Shown here one piece after another: positions 1 to 7,398 of a DNA stretch of 64,000 nt. Source of the stretch: an uncultured Slackia sp. (GTDB lineage Bacteria > Actinomycetota > Coriobacteriia > Coriobacteriales > Eggerthellaceae); the NCBI RefSeq assembly GCF_934630525.1, contig NZ_CAKTVX010000007.1, forward strand, positions 62,001-126,000, in the 5' to 3' direction. A program made the position numbers and the translations under genes. Under the pieces are notes generated by a model, which did not search any database, was not told the origin of the DNA, and saw only the letters and a list, made by a program, of their open reading frames with translations. Every line of letters starts with the position of its first letter. Position 1 is the stretch's first letter.

Positions 1-180
1 AATCGTCGCTATCGCGGCACAGGCTTGGGCCTTGCCGTTGTGAAGGAATTGACGGAATTGCACGGTGGCGTGGCGACCGTCGAATCGCGGCGCAAGGTTG
101 GCAGCACATTCTGCGTGCGCATTCCTTATGTTCCCCTGCCGGACGAGGAGGAGGATTTCGATGAAGATTCTGCTTGCTGA
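1..180 (+). CDS. Sensor histidine kinase, C-terminal fragment
   Basis: The reading frame is open from the first base to the TGA at 178-180, giving 59 residues. It begins with a GTGLGLAVV glycine-rich G2 box, followed by HGG and a GSTF segment. These are the last ATP-binding elements of a HATPase_c domain. An acidic tail (DEEEDFDED) follows. The stop overlaps the next gene by 20 nt, as expected for a kinase-regulator operon. Only the end of the catalytic domain is in the window, so the signal and membrane topology cannot be judged. Confidence 0.85.
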   Translation, partial: NRRYRGTGLGLAVVKELTELHGGVATVESRRKVGSTFCVRIPYVPLPDEEEDFDEDSAC

Positions 181-859
181 TGATGAGGTGAGCATTCAGA
201 AGCTCATAAGCGGATTGCTTGAGGATGAGGGCCATGAATGCGTCTGCGTCGAAGATGGCGCTGATGCGCTCGAGGCGTTTGAGAACGGTTCGTTCGACCT
301 TGTGATTCTCGACGTCATGATGCCGCGGATGGATGGGTTTGCCACTTGTCGCGAATTGCGCACCCGGGGCGTAACGGCTCCGGTGATTTTTCTTTCCGCA
401 AAAGGCGATATCGTCGATAAAGGCATAGGGTTTGCTGCTGGCGGCGATGATTATATGACCAAGCCCTTCGACCCTCGCGAGCTGCTCATGCATATCGAGG
501 CGCACCTGCGCCGCGCGCATATGGATGCTGCGCCCGCTAAGCCGGAGCCGAAAACGCTTGTGCTTGGCCGATTCGTGATTGACACCGCAAAGCACCAGGT
601 CACCAAAGACGGAACGCCTATCAAACTCACGCCGAAAGAGTTCAAGATCCTGCTTGCGCTTGCCCGTACACCCGATACGGTGCTTTCGAAAGAGCAGCTT
701 ATTGAAGACGCTTGGGGTGCTGAATTCGTCGGCGAAACGCAAAGCATTACGGTGTTCATAAAGAAGCTCCGCAACAAAATTGAAGACGACCCGAGCGACC
801 CTCGCATAATTGAAACAGTATGGGGAATCGGGTATCGCCTAGTCGAAGGCGCTTGCTAG
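161..859 (+). CDS. OmpR/PhoB-family response regulator
   Basis: A 232-residue winged-helix response regulator. The receiver domain (about 1-120) has the acidic pair in LLADDE, the phospho-acceptor Asp at about 51 in LVILDVMMP, and the conserved Lys in TKPF near 100. A trans_reg_C winged helix (about 140-230) contains LTPKEFKILLAL and ends with WGIGYRL. I chose ATG 161 because the family starts at MKILLADDE and GAGGAGGAGG lies just upstream. The frame is open further 5' but runs through the kinase gene. It is translationally coupled to the kinase end and presumably phosphorylated by it. The target genes are unknown. Confidence 0.92.
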   Translation: MKILLADDEVSIQKLISGLLEDEGHECVCVEDGADALEAFENGSFDLVILDVMMPRMDGFATCRELRTRGVTAPVIFLSAKGDIVDKGIGFAAGGDDYMTKPFDPRELLMHIEAHLRRAHMDAAPAKPEPKTLVLGRFVIDTAKHQVTKDGTPIKLTPKEFKILLALARTPDTVLSKEQLIEDAWGAEFVGETQSITVFIKKLRNKIEDDPSDPRIIETVWGIGYRLVEGAC

Positions 860-887
860 CAAGATATCAACCTAACAAGCTAACAAC

Positions 888-914
888 CTGTAAAATGCTC
901 GTAGCGTTTAACAG
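888..914. repeat. Hairpin repeat, copy A of GCTACGAGC family
   Basis: A nearly perfect inverted repeat with CTGT and AAA arms around the core TGCTCGTAGCG, lying 28 nt after the response-regulator stop. It could end that transcript, but there is no good T-run. The core GCTCGTAGC recurs in three other intergenic hairpins in this window. Confidence 0.55.
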
Positions 915-960
915 GCCTGCGGAGTGCAGGCTTTGAGACGAATGCGATGTTGGCAAAAAG

Positions 961-995
961 AATGGGTGGCCGAAAACATGTTTCGGCCACCCATT
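961..995 (-). terminator. Intrinsic terminator of the dehydratase-activase gene
   Basis: A perfect 15-bp stem (AATGGGTGGCCGAAA paired with its complement) closes a 5-nt loop. On the minus strand it is followed by CTTTTTG. It sits 150 nt past the 3' end of the minus-strand gene ending at 1147, in the convergent interval with the response regulator. Confidence 0.75.
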
Positions 996-1021
996 CGCGT
1001 TGGCTGCAGCTACCGAGAAAA

Positions 1022-1050
1022 CCCGCTCAATGCTACGAGCATTGAGCGGG
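1022..1050. repeat. Hairpin repeat, copy B of GCTACGAGC family
   Basis: A perfect 13-bp stem (CCCGCTCAATGCT and its complement) closes the loop ACG. It is in the same convergent gap as copies A and C. It shares the AATGCTACGAGCATT core with the copy at 57669-57695. Confidence 0.6.
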
Positions 1051-1085
1051 CGCGCTTGGGGACGGGTATGGGAAAAACGGCGCCA

Positions 1086-1124
1086 CCCGACCCGTTAAAC
1101 GCAACGAGCATTTAACGGGTCGGG
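1086..1124. repeat. Hairpin repeat, copy C of GCTACGAGC family
   Basis: A 14-bp perfect stem (CCCGACCCGTTAAA and its complement) surrounds the 11-nt loop CGCAACGAGCA. The loop is a one-base variant of the shared core. It lies 22 nt beyond the stop of the minus-strand gene at 1147 and may take part in its termination. Confidence 0.55.
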
Positions 1125-1146
1125 GCATGGAAGTCGCTTCGCTCCC

Positions 1147-4100
1147 TTAGCTCAGCTTCTCTTCCTCGATCTCGAGCGCACCGAGCACTTCTTCGTCGGC
1201 GGGCTTGGTGAGGTTCGCGTTGCGCTCGGCGCGGGCGGCCTCTTCCTTTTCCTCGAGGTTCGCTTTCGCCACCGAAATCATGAGCTTGATGCGGTTGAGC
1301 TGGTTGACCTCAGACGCGCCCGGGTCGTAGTCGACGGCCACGATGTTGCTCTCGGGGTAGCGGCGGCGCAGCTCCTTGATCACGGCCTTGCCCACCACGT
1401 GGTTCGGCAGGCACGCGAACGGCTGCGTGCACACCACGTTCGGCGCACCCGACACGATGAGCTCAACCATTTCGGCGGTGAGCAGCCAGCCCTCGCCCAT
1501 CGAGTTGCACAGGCTCAAAATCTCGCTCGCGTATTCGGCCAGCTCATAGATGTTCGCCGGCGGGTTGAATCGCGTCGATGCGGCGAGCGCGTCGTTGACC
1601 GGCTTGCGGAACTTCGCGATGGCCGACAGCCCGATTTTGCCACCGAGCGCGCCCTTGGCGGAACGGCCCAGCGGGTCTTTCTGGAAAATGCCGCCCGCGA
1701 TGCCGAACAGGAAGAACTCGATGAGACCAGGCACAACGGCCTCGCAGCCCTCGCGCTCGATCACGTCGACGATCTGGTTGTTCGCTGTGGGGTGGAACTT
1801 CACCAGAATCTCGCCCACCACGCCGACGCGCGGCTTGGTGCCCTCGCCCTGCAGCGGCAGCGTGTCGAAGTCTTCCACGATCTGCTTCACCGTGCGCTTG
1901 AATTCCGAGCGCTTCACGCCGCGCGCCAGCTGCGCCTTGCATTCGGCCATCCAATGGTCGAACAGGTGGTTGGCCGCGTCTGGTTCAATTTCGTAGGGGC
2001 GCGTGCGATAGAGCGTCATCATGAGCAGGTCGCCGTAGCACAGCGCGTACACGGCCTGCAGCAGCATCTTCGGCGTGATTTTGAAGCCGGGGTTCACCTC
2101 GCCCAGGTCTTTGAACGAAAGCGCGATAACCGGAATATGGCCAAGGCCGGCGGCTTTGAGCGCCTTGCGGATGAGCGAGATGTAGTTCGTGGCGCGGCAG
2201 CCGCCGCCGGTCTGCGTAATGAGCACGGCCAGCTTGTCGGTATCGTAGCGCCCCGAGGTAACGGCTTCCATGATTTGGCCTGTGACCAGGATGGACGGGT
2301 AGCAAATGTCGTTGTTCACGTACTTCAGGCCCGCGTCCACCGCGCCGTGGTCGACGCTCGGCAGCAAATCGACGTTGTAGCCGAAGCGCTTGAAAATGGG
2401 CACGAGCAGCTCGAAGTGGTACGGCGCCATCTGCGGGGCCAAAATCGTGTAGCCCGCTTCCTTCATTTCCTCGGTGAACTGCACCCGCTCGAACTCGGTC
2501 GAGGTTGCCTCGCGCTGCTTGAAGCGCTCGCGAGCCTCGGGCGCGGCCTTTTCCGTGAAGGTCGCCGGCGGCTCGATGGCCTGGGCCACGGCTTCGATCG
2601 CCGCGGCGTCGGCGGAACCGGCCTGCTGCTTGTTAGAGCCGGCGGCTTCAGCGGCGGCGACGCGCGTTTCGGCCTCGGCCAGAAGCTCTTTCACGTCGAG
2701 GCTGCACGCGGGGCATTCCTGTGCGGCGGCTTCGGCGTCGGCCTCTTCATCGGCCTGATCCTTCAGCGCGGCGAGCAGGCTGCGCACGCGAATGCGGGCG
2801 GCGCCCAGGTTGGAGACCTCGTCGATCTTGAGCACGGTGTAAATTTTGCCGGCGCTTTCCAGAATCTCTTGCACCTGGTCGGTGGTGAGCGCGTCCAGGC
2901 CGCAGCCGAAGCTGTTCAGCTGAATAAGGTCGAGGTCGCGGCGCTCGGCGGCAACCTTCGCGGCGGCGTAGAGGCGCGTGTGGTACATCCACTGGTCAAC
3001 CAGGCGAATGGGGCGCTCAAGCGTGCCCAAATGCGCGATGGAGTCTTCTGTGAGCACGGCCAGGCCGAAACTCGTGAGCAGCTCGGGAATCGCGTGATTG
3101 ATTTCGGGGTCGTTGTGGTACGGCCGGCCGGCCAGCACAATGCCGTGCGTGCCGGTCTTTTCCATCCACAGCAGGGTTTCGGCGCCCTTTTCGCGAATGT
3201 CGCGCTTGAAGGCTTCGTCTTCGGCCCATGCGGCGTCGACCGCGGCGTCGATTTCGGCCTGCGTCGGCGCGGCAACACCTTCGCCCATGAGCCCAGGGTG
3301 CGCCTGCACCAGCTCAACCATCAGGCGTTTCTTCAGGTGGTCTTTCTTGTCGTAGGGCAGCCACGGGTTCAAGAACGGCACGTCGCTCTCGCGAAGCTCG
3401 TCGATGTTCAGGCGCAGCGCCTCGGCGTAGCTTGCCACGATGGGGCAATTGAAGTGGTTGCCCGCGGTCGCGTCTTCCTGGCGCTCCCACTTGCTGCAGG
3501 GGAACCAGATGAAGTCGGGGTGCTTCGCGAGCAGGTTCATGATGTGGCCGTGCGAGAGCTTCGCCGGGTAGCACACGCTTTCCGACGGCATGCTTTCGAT
3601 GCCCGCCTCGTAGGTCTTCTTCGTGGAGGGATCGGAAAGCACCACGCGCCAGCCCAGCTTCGTGAAGAAGGTGAACCAGAACGGGTAGTTTTCATACATG
3701 GAAAGCGCGCGCGGAATGCCCACGGTGCCGCGCGGGGCGGCGTCGGCCGAGAGCGGCTCGTAGTCGAACAGGCGATGGCTCTTGTATTCGAACAGGTTAG
3801 GCACGTCGCTCTTCTCGTTGAGCACGCCCGCGCCCTTCTCGCAGCGGTTGCCCGTGATGAAGCGGCGGTGCTTGCCGGTGGCTTCGTCTTTGCCGAAGTC
3901 GTTCACGGTAAGCAGGCAGTGGTTCGCGCAGGCCTTGCAGCGCACGGTTTTGTGCGTGGGCGCGAGGGCCTCAAGTGCGGCGGCGCCGAGCATGGCGGTG
4001 TGCACGTCGGCGGTTTTGCCCGCGCGCTCGGCTGCGCGCATGGCGGCCTGGTAGCGGTCGCGCGCCAGCAGGGCCGCGCCATAGGCGCCCATGTTGCCCG

Positions 4101-5874
4101 CGATGTCGGGACGCACGGCATTCACGCCGGCGAGCTGCTCAAAAGCGCGCAGCACGGCGTCGTTGAGGAACGTGCCGCCCTGTACGATGACCTTCTGCCC
4201 CACTTCTTTGGGGTCGCGGATTTTGATGACCTTGAACAGGGCATTCTTGATGACGGAAATGGCCAAGCCCGCGGCGATGTCGCCCACGGTGGCGCCTTCT
4301 TTTTGAGCCTGTTTCACGCGGGAGTTCATGAATACGGTGCAGCGGCTGCCCAGATCGACGGGGTTTTCGGCGGCGTTCGCGGTTTTCGCGAACTCGGTCA
4401 CGTCGAGGTTCAGGCCGGCGGCGAAGCTCTCGATGAAGCTGCCACAGCCCGAAGAGCATGCCTCGTTGAGCATGATGTGGTCGATGACGCCGTCTTTCAC
4501 GCGCAGGCACTTCATGTCTTGGCCGCCGATGTCGAGAATGAACTCGACGCCCGGCAGCATTTCCTGTGCGCCGCGAAGGTGCGCGACGGTCTCGATCTCG
4601 CCGGAGTCGACGCGCAGCGCTTCAAGCAGCAGGCCCTCGCCGTAGCCGGTCACGGTTGCATGTCCAATGGTGACCTTCGGCTGGCCGTCGGCTGCGGTGG
4701 GCAGCGCGGCGTACATTTCAGCGATGGCACGCTTGGCGGTGCCCAAAACATCGCCCTTGTTGTTGGCGTAGAAAGTCCACAGCAGGCTGCCGTCTTCGCC
4801 GATGAGGGCCGATTTGAACGTGGTGGAGCCGGCGTCGATGCCCAGGTAGGCCACGCCTTCGTAGGTGGAAAGGTCGCCGCGCTTCACCTTTTCGGTTGCG
4901 TGGCGCGCTTCGAATTCGTTGAACTCGGCCTCGTTGGCGAACAGCGGGGGCAGGCGCACGACTTCGCTGCCCTGAATGTCGCCCAGGCCGCGCAGGCGCT
5001 CGAGCACGTCGGCGAGCAGTTCGGGCGTGGCGGTTTTCTTGCCGCACAAAGCCGCGCCGCTCGCGACGAACAGGTGGGCATTCTTCGGGCGAATGGCGTG
5101 CTCATCGTCGAGATTCAGCGTTTCACAGAAGCGTTTATCCAGTTCAGAGAGGTATTGCAAGGGGCCGCCGAGTAAGGCGACATTGCCGCGAATGGGGCGG
5201 CCGCACGCGAGGCCCGAAATGGTCTGCGTCACAACGGCCTGGAAAATGGAGGCCGCGATGTCTTCTTTGCGTGCGCCTTCGTTCAGAAGCGGCTGCACGT
5301 CGGTTTTGGCGAACACGCCGCAGCGGCTTGCGATGGGGTAAATGGTGGTGTGGCTTTTCGCGAGCTCGTTCAAGCCGCCCGCGTCGGTGTCGAGCAGGGC
5401 CGCCATTTGGTCGATGAATGCGCCCGTGCCGCCGGCGCAGGTGCCATTCATGCGCTGCTCGATGCCGTTGTCGAAGTAGATGATCTTCGCGTCCTCGCCG
5501 CCGAGTTCGATGACGACATCGGTTTGCGGAATGAAGGTTTCGACGGCGGTTTTGCTCGCGATAACCTCCTGCACGAAGTCGATGCCGAGCCACTGCGCGA
5601 GCAAAAGGCCGCCCGAACCAGTGATGGCGATGGTCATGGGCGTTGCCGGGTATTGCTCGGCCGCCTCGCCCACCACTTCCACGATGGTCGCGCGAATGTC
5701 GGCATGGTGGCGGCGGTAGCACGAGTACAGAATCTCGTTGTTGTCGTCGAGCACGGCCACCTTCACGGTGGTGGAGCCTACGTCAATGCCAATGTGGAGC
5801 GGCGCCTGGCTCGCGGCGCCTGCGGCGGCCTGCGCTTCGGCGGCGATTGCCTGCTTGTCGTTGGTTTCAGCCAT
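1147..5874 (-). CDS. Giant 2-hydroxyacyl-CoA dehydratase activase (two BcrAD/BadFG ATPase domains, DUF2229)
   Basis: 1575 residues. Two ASKHA ATPase domains lie in tandem. The first starts at about 28 (IGIDVGSTTVKVAVLD), with ELGGEDAK and the iron-sulfur-cluster region NGTCAGGTG. The second starts at about 342 (LGIDAGSTTFKSAL), with DIGGQDMK and NEACSSGCGSF. A CKACANHC motif follows, then a DUF2229/HgdB-like segment from about 715 (VGIPRALSMYENYPFW), a low-complexity A/E-rich linker with CPAC near 1060, and a second HgdB-like segment (HFELLVPIFKRFGYNVDLLP). Proteins of this fused COG1924/COG3580/COG3581 architecture are common in anaerobes. Characterised relatives activate radical 2-hydroxyacyl-CoA dehydratases or benzoyl-CoA reductases by ATP-driven electron transfer. 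No separate dehydratase lies beside it, so its substrate is unknown. It is preceded by a TetR gene 12 nt upstream and is probably co-transcribed with it. Confidence 0.85.
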   Translation of the reverse strand: MAETNDKQAIAAEAQAAAGAASQAPLHIGIDVGSTTVKVAVLDDNNEILYSCYRRHHADIRATIVEVVGEAAEQYPATPMTIAITGSGGLLLAQWLGIDFVQEVIASKTAVETFIPQTDVVIELGGEDAKIIYFDNGIEQRMNGTCAGGTGAFIDQMAALLDTDAGGLNELAKSHTTIYPIASRCGVFAKTDVQPLLNEGARKEDIAASIFQAVVTQTISGLACGRPIRGNVALLGGPLQYLSELDKRFCETLNLDDEHAIRPKNAHLFVASGAALCGKKTATPELLADVLERLRGLGDIQGSEVVRLPPLFANEAEFNEFEARHATEKVKRGDLSTYEGVAYLGIDAGSTTFKSALIGEDGSLLWTFYANNKGDVLGTAKRAIAEMYAALPTAADGQPKVTIGHATVTGYGEGLLLEALRVDSGEIETVAHLRGAQEMLPGVEFILDIGGQDMKCLRVKDGVIDHIMLNEACSSGCGSFIESFAAGLNLDVTEFAKTANAAENPVDLGSRCTVFMNSRVKQAQKEGATVGDIAAGLAISVIKNALFKVIKIRDPKEVGQKVIVQGGTFLNDAVLRAFEQLAGVNAVRPDIAGNMGAYGAALLARDRYQAAMRAAERAGKTADVHTAMLGAAALEALAPTHKTVRCKACANHCLLTVNDFGKDEATGKHRRFITGNRCEKGAGVLNEKSDVPNLFEYKSHRLFDYEPLSADAAPRGTVGIPRALSMYENYPFWFTFFTKLGWRVVLSDPSTKKTYEAGIESMPSESVCYPAKLSHGHIMNLLAKHPDFIWFPCSKWERQEDATAGNHFNCPIVASYAEALRLNIDELRESDVPFLNPWLPYDKKDHLKKRLMVELVQAHPGLMGEGVAAPTQAEIDAAVDAAWAEDEAFKRDIREKGAETLLWMEKTGTHGIVLAGRPYHNDPEINHAIPELLTSFGLAVLTEDSIAHLGTLERPIRLVDQWMYHTRLYAAAKVAAERRDLDLIQLNSFGCGLDALTTDQVQEILESAGKIYTVLKIDEVSNLGAARIRVRSLLAALKDQADEEADAEAAAQECPACSLDVKELLAEAETRVAAAEAAGSNKQQAGSADAAAIEAVAQAIEPPATFTEKAAPEARERFKQREATSTEFERVQFTEEMKEAGYTILAPQMAPYHFELLVPIFKRFGYNVDLLPSVDHGAVDAGLKYVNNDICYPSILVTGQIMEAVTSGRYDTDKLAVLITQTGGGCRATNYISLIRKALKAAGLGHIPVIALSFKDLGEVNPGFKITPKMLLQAVYALCYGDLLMMTLYRTRPYEIEPDAANHLFDHWMAECKAQLARGVKRSEFKRTVKQIVEDFDTLPLQGEGTKPRVGVVGEILVKFHPTANNQIVDVIEREGCEAVVPGLIEFFLFGIAGGIFQKDPLGRSAKGALGGKIGLSAIAKFRKPVNDALAASTRFNPPANIYELAEYASEILSLCNSMGEGWLLTAEMVELIVSGAPNVVCTQPFACLPNHVVGKAVIKELRRRYPESNIVAVDYDPGASEVNQLNRIKLMISVAKANLEEKEEAARAERNANLTKPADEEVLGALEIEEEKLS

Positions 5875-5886
5875 GTTGGTCCCCTT

Positions 5887-6678
5887 TTACATTTTGATGG
5901 ATTCGCCCGGCTTGATGAACAGCAGGCGCATCGAGATAAGTGCCATTTCTTCGGAGGTCTCGGTCATTCCTGAATCGATCCATTCGCTGATTACGCCCAG
6001 GTAGGCGCCGGAATAAAACGAGATGTAGTAGCGCGTGAACGCCGAAGGGTCGTTTTGGTAGCGCTCGTGCAGAAGTGATCGCACGAAGCGATCGCACACG
6101 GCTTCGCGAAGGCGCATGCCAAACCGGGCGTCGCCGCCGGGGCCGAGCATCGCGTGCAGGAAAGGACCCTCTTCGCGCAGGTAGTCGTAGAGCTCCACGA
6201 GCATGGGAAGCGGTCGGTGCGTAAGACTGCATGCGGCGAGTTCGCGCAGCTTGATGCTTTGGAATTTCGCGAGCACTCCGCCGAGGCCCTCGATGACCTC
6301 GTCTTCAAAGGAAGCGAGCAGGCTTTCTTTGTCGCGGAAGTGGTTGTAGAACGTGCCGCGGTTCAGGCCGGCGCTCGTGCACAGGTCGCCCACCGAGAAG
6401 CCGTCGATGCCACGCTCTTCGACAAGCGCGATGAAGGCTTCGCGCAGTGCGGCGCGAGAGCGAGCGATGCGCGGGTCGCGTTCGGCTGCGGCGGACGCGG
6501 AAGCAGTGGGCGCGGGCACTGCAGCGGAAGCGGCAGCTGCGGAAGCGGCGGGCGCGGGCGCCGTGGGTGCGGGCGCGGATGCCGTGGCTGTGACCGGGGT
6601 TGCGGCTTGGCCGCATCCCTGATCGGCTGGTGTCGCGTGCACCGCGGGCGCTTCGATGGCGGTATTCGATGCCGTCAA
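5887..6678 (-). CDS. TetR/AcrR-family regulator with Ala/Pro-rich N-terminal extension
   Basis: 263 residues. The first 65 are an almost pure Ala/Pro/Thr/Ser tract. The HTH domain then begins (ALREAFIALVEERG, followed by GLNRGTFYNHFRDKESLL), with a C-terminal ligand domain. The start is TTG with GGGGG four nt upstream. It ends 12 nt before the large dehydratase activase and probably regulates itself and that gene. An inverted repeat at 6713-6739 upstream of its start is a plausible operator. The N-terminal tract is unusual for TetR proteins and may be disordered. A shorter start downstream cannot be excluded. Confidence 0.85.
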   Translation of the reverse strand: MTASNTAIEAPAVHATPADQGCGQAATPVTATASAPAPTAPAPAASAAAASAAVPAPTASASAAAERDPRIARSRAALREAFIALVEERGIDGFSVGDLCTSAGLNRGTFYNHFRDKESLLASFEDEVIEGLGGVLAKFQSIKLRELAACSLTHRPLPMLVELYDYLREEGPFLHAMLGPGGDARFGMRLREAVCDRFVRSLLHERYQNDPSAFTRYYISFYSGAYLGVISEWIDSGMTETSEEMALISMRLLFIKPGESIKM

Positions 6679-6712
6679 ATGTCCCCCTTGGGTTCAATCA
6701 TCTGGTCTATTA

Positions 6713-6739
6713 AACACGTTGATTATTATTCAACATGTT
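6713..6739. promoter_or_regulatory. Candidate TetR operator
   Basis: AACACGTTGA, a 7-nt TTATTAT spacer, then TCAACATGTT. The 10-bp arms match at 9 positions. It lies 35-61 nt upstream of the TTG start of the minus-strand TetR gene, where a self-repressing TetR dimer would bind. Inferred from symmetry and position only. Confidence 0.5.
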
Positions 6740-7126
6740 GTTCAATAGTGCATTATACGGCTCGAAAACATGCGCGGCAACAAACTATGGAGGGCTTGTT
6801 ATCGATTTGACAATTGGGGTTTGGGGGATGATGCGGAGTCGGTAGCATCTTTGCCCAGGGTGGACGCGTCCCGAAAACGCAACGGCTTTCGTTGAGCACG
6901 ACGGCGTTGATAAGGGTTTGCTTTCGCAGCTTAGCCGCGTCAGTCCATTAATTAATAGCGAGTTACGATATGCATTGCGTGAACGATAAAGTACCAGGTT
7001 AAATGCGTTTGTGGTCCGCTGAATCTTTTTCTCTCGATTTTCGCCAGGAGAATAATTGAGCAATTAATGGAGGCTTAAGTAGGGCTGTCGCAGGAAGTGC
7101 GTGCATCATTGTCTTCGCGGCGGCGC
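6740..7126. other. Non-coding interval before the defence island
   Basis: About 390 bases, more A+T-rich than the flanks. I see no gene with a ribosome binding site and no recognisable RNA. The open frames here lack family signatures. Confidence 0.4.
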
Positions 7127-7156
7127 TTGGCAACTTATCAGATGCTAAAATAAAAT
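7127..7156 (+). promoter_or_regulatory. Sigma-70-like promoter of the restriction operon
   Basis: TTGGCA at 7127-7132, an 18-nt spacer and TAAAAT at 7151-7156. It sits 35 nt upstream of the RHH gene start, which has AAGGACGG before it. Confidence 0.55.
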
Positions 7157-7190
7157 CCGTATTGCACTTTGCATAACAAGGACGGTTTCC

Positions 7191-7397
7191 ATGGGTTATT
7201 TGGATTTACTGAGGGAAGACGCCAGCCAAACCGACATAAGGGAGCATTTGGTGAGCGGCCGGCCTGCCGCCATCACTATTCGGATACCGGAAACATTACG
7301 AGATGCCGCCAAAGAAAAGGCAGCTCTAAAAGGCATGAGCTTCTCCGCCTATGTGCGCGAACAGCTCATCGAAGACCTTACGAGAAGGGATGCATAG
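7191..7397 (+). CDS. Ribbon-helix-helix (CopG/Arc-type) small protein
   Basis: 68 residues. The C-terminal half reads ITIRIPETLRDAAKEKA, then KGMSFSAYVREQLIEDL. This is the beta strand plus two helices of an RHH fold. It has its own promoter and RBS. It stops one nt before the start of the type ISP restriction enzyme, so the two are translationally linked. RHH proteins of this size usually bind operator DNA as dimers, so a role as autoregulator of the restriction operon is likely. It could also be an orphan antitoxin, but no toxin partner of usual size follows. Confidence 0.75.
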   Translation: MGYLDLLREDASQTDIREHLVSGRPAAITIRIPETLRDAAKEKAALKGMSFSAYVREQLIEDLTRRDA

Positions 7398-7398
7398 A

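Noticed and set aside
1399..5175. Very long plus-strand open frame (over 1200 codons) opposite the dehydratase activase
   Set aside because: It mirrors a high-GC gene with clear domain motifs on the other strand. Its translation is Arg/His/Val-rich without family motifs, so it is an antisense shadow.
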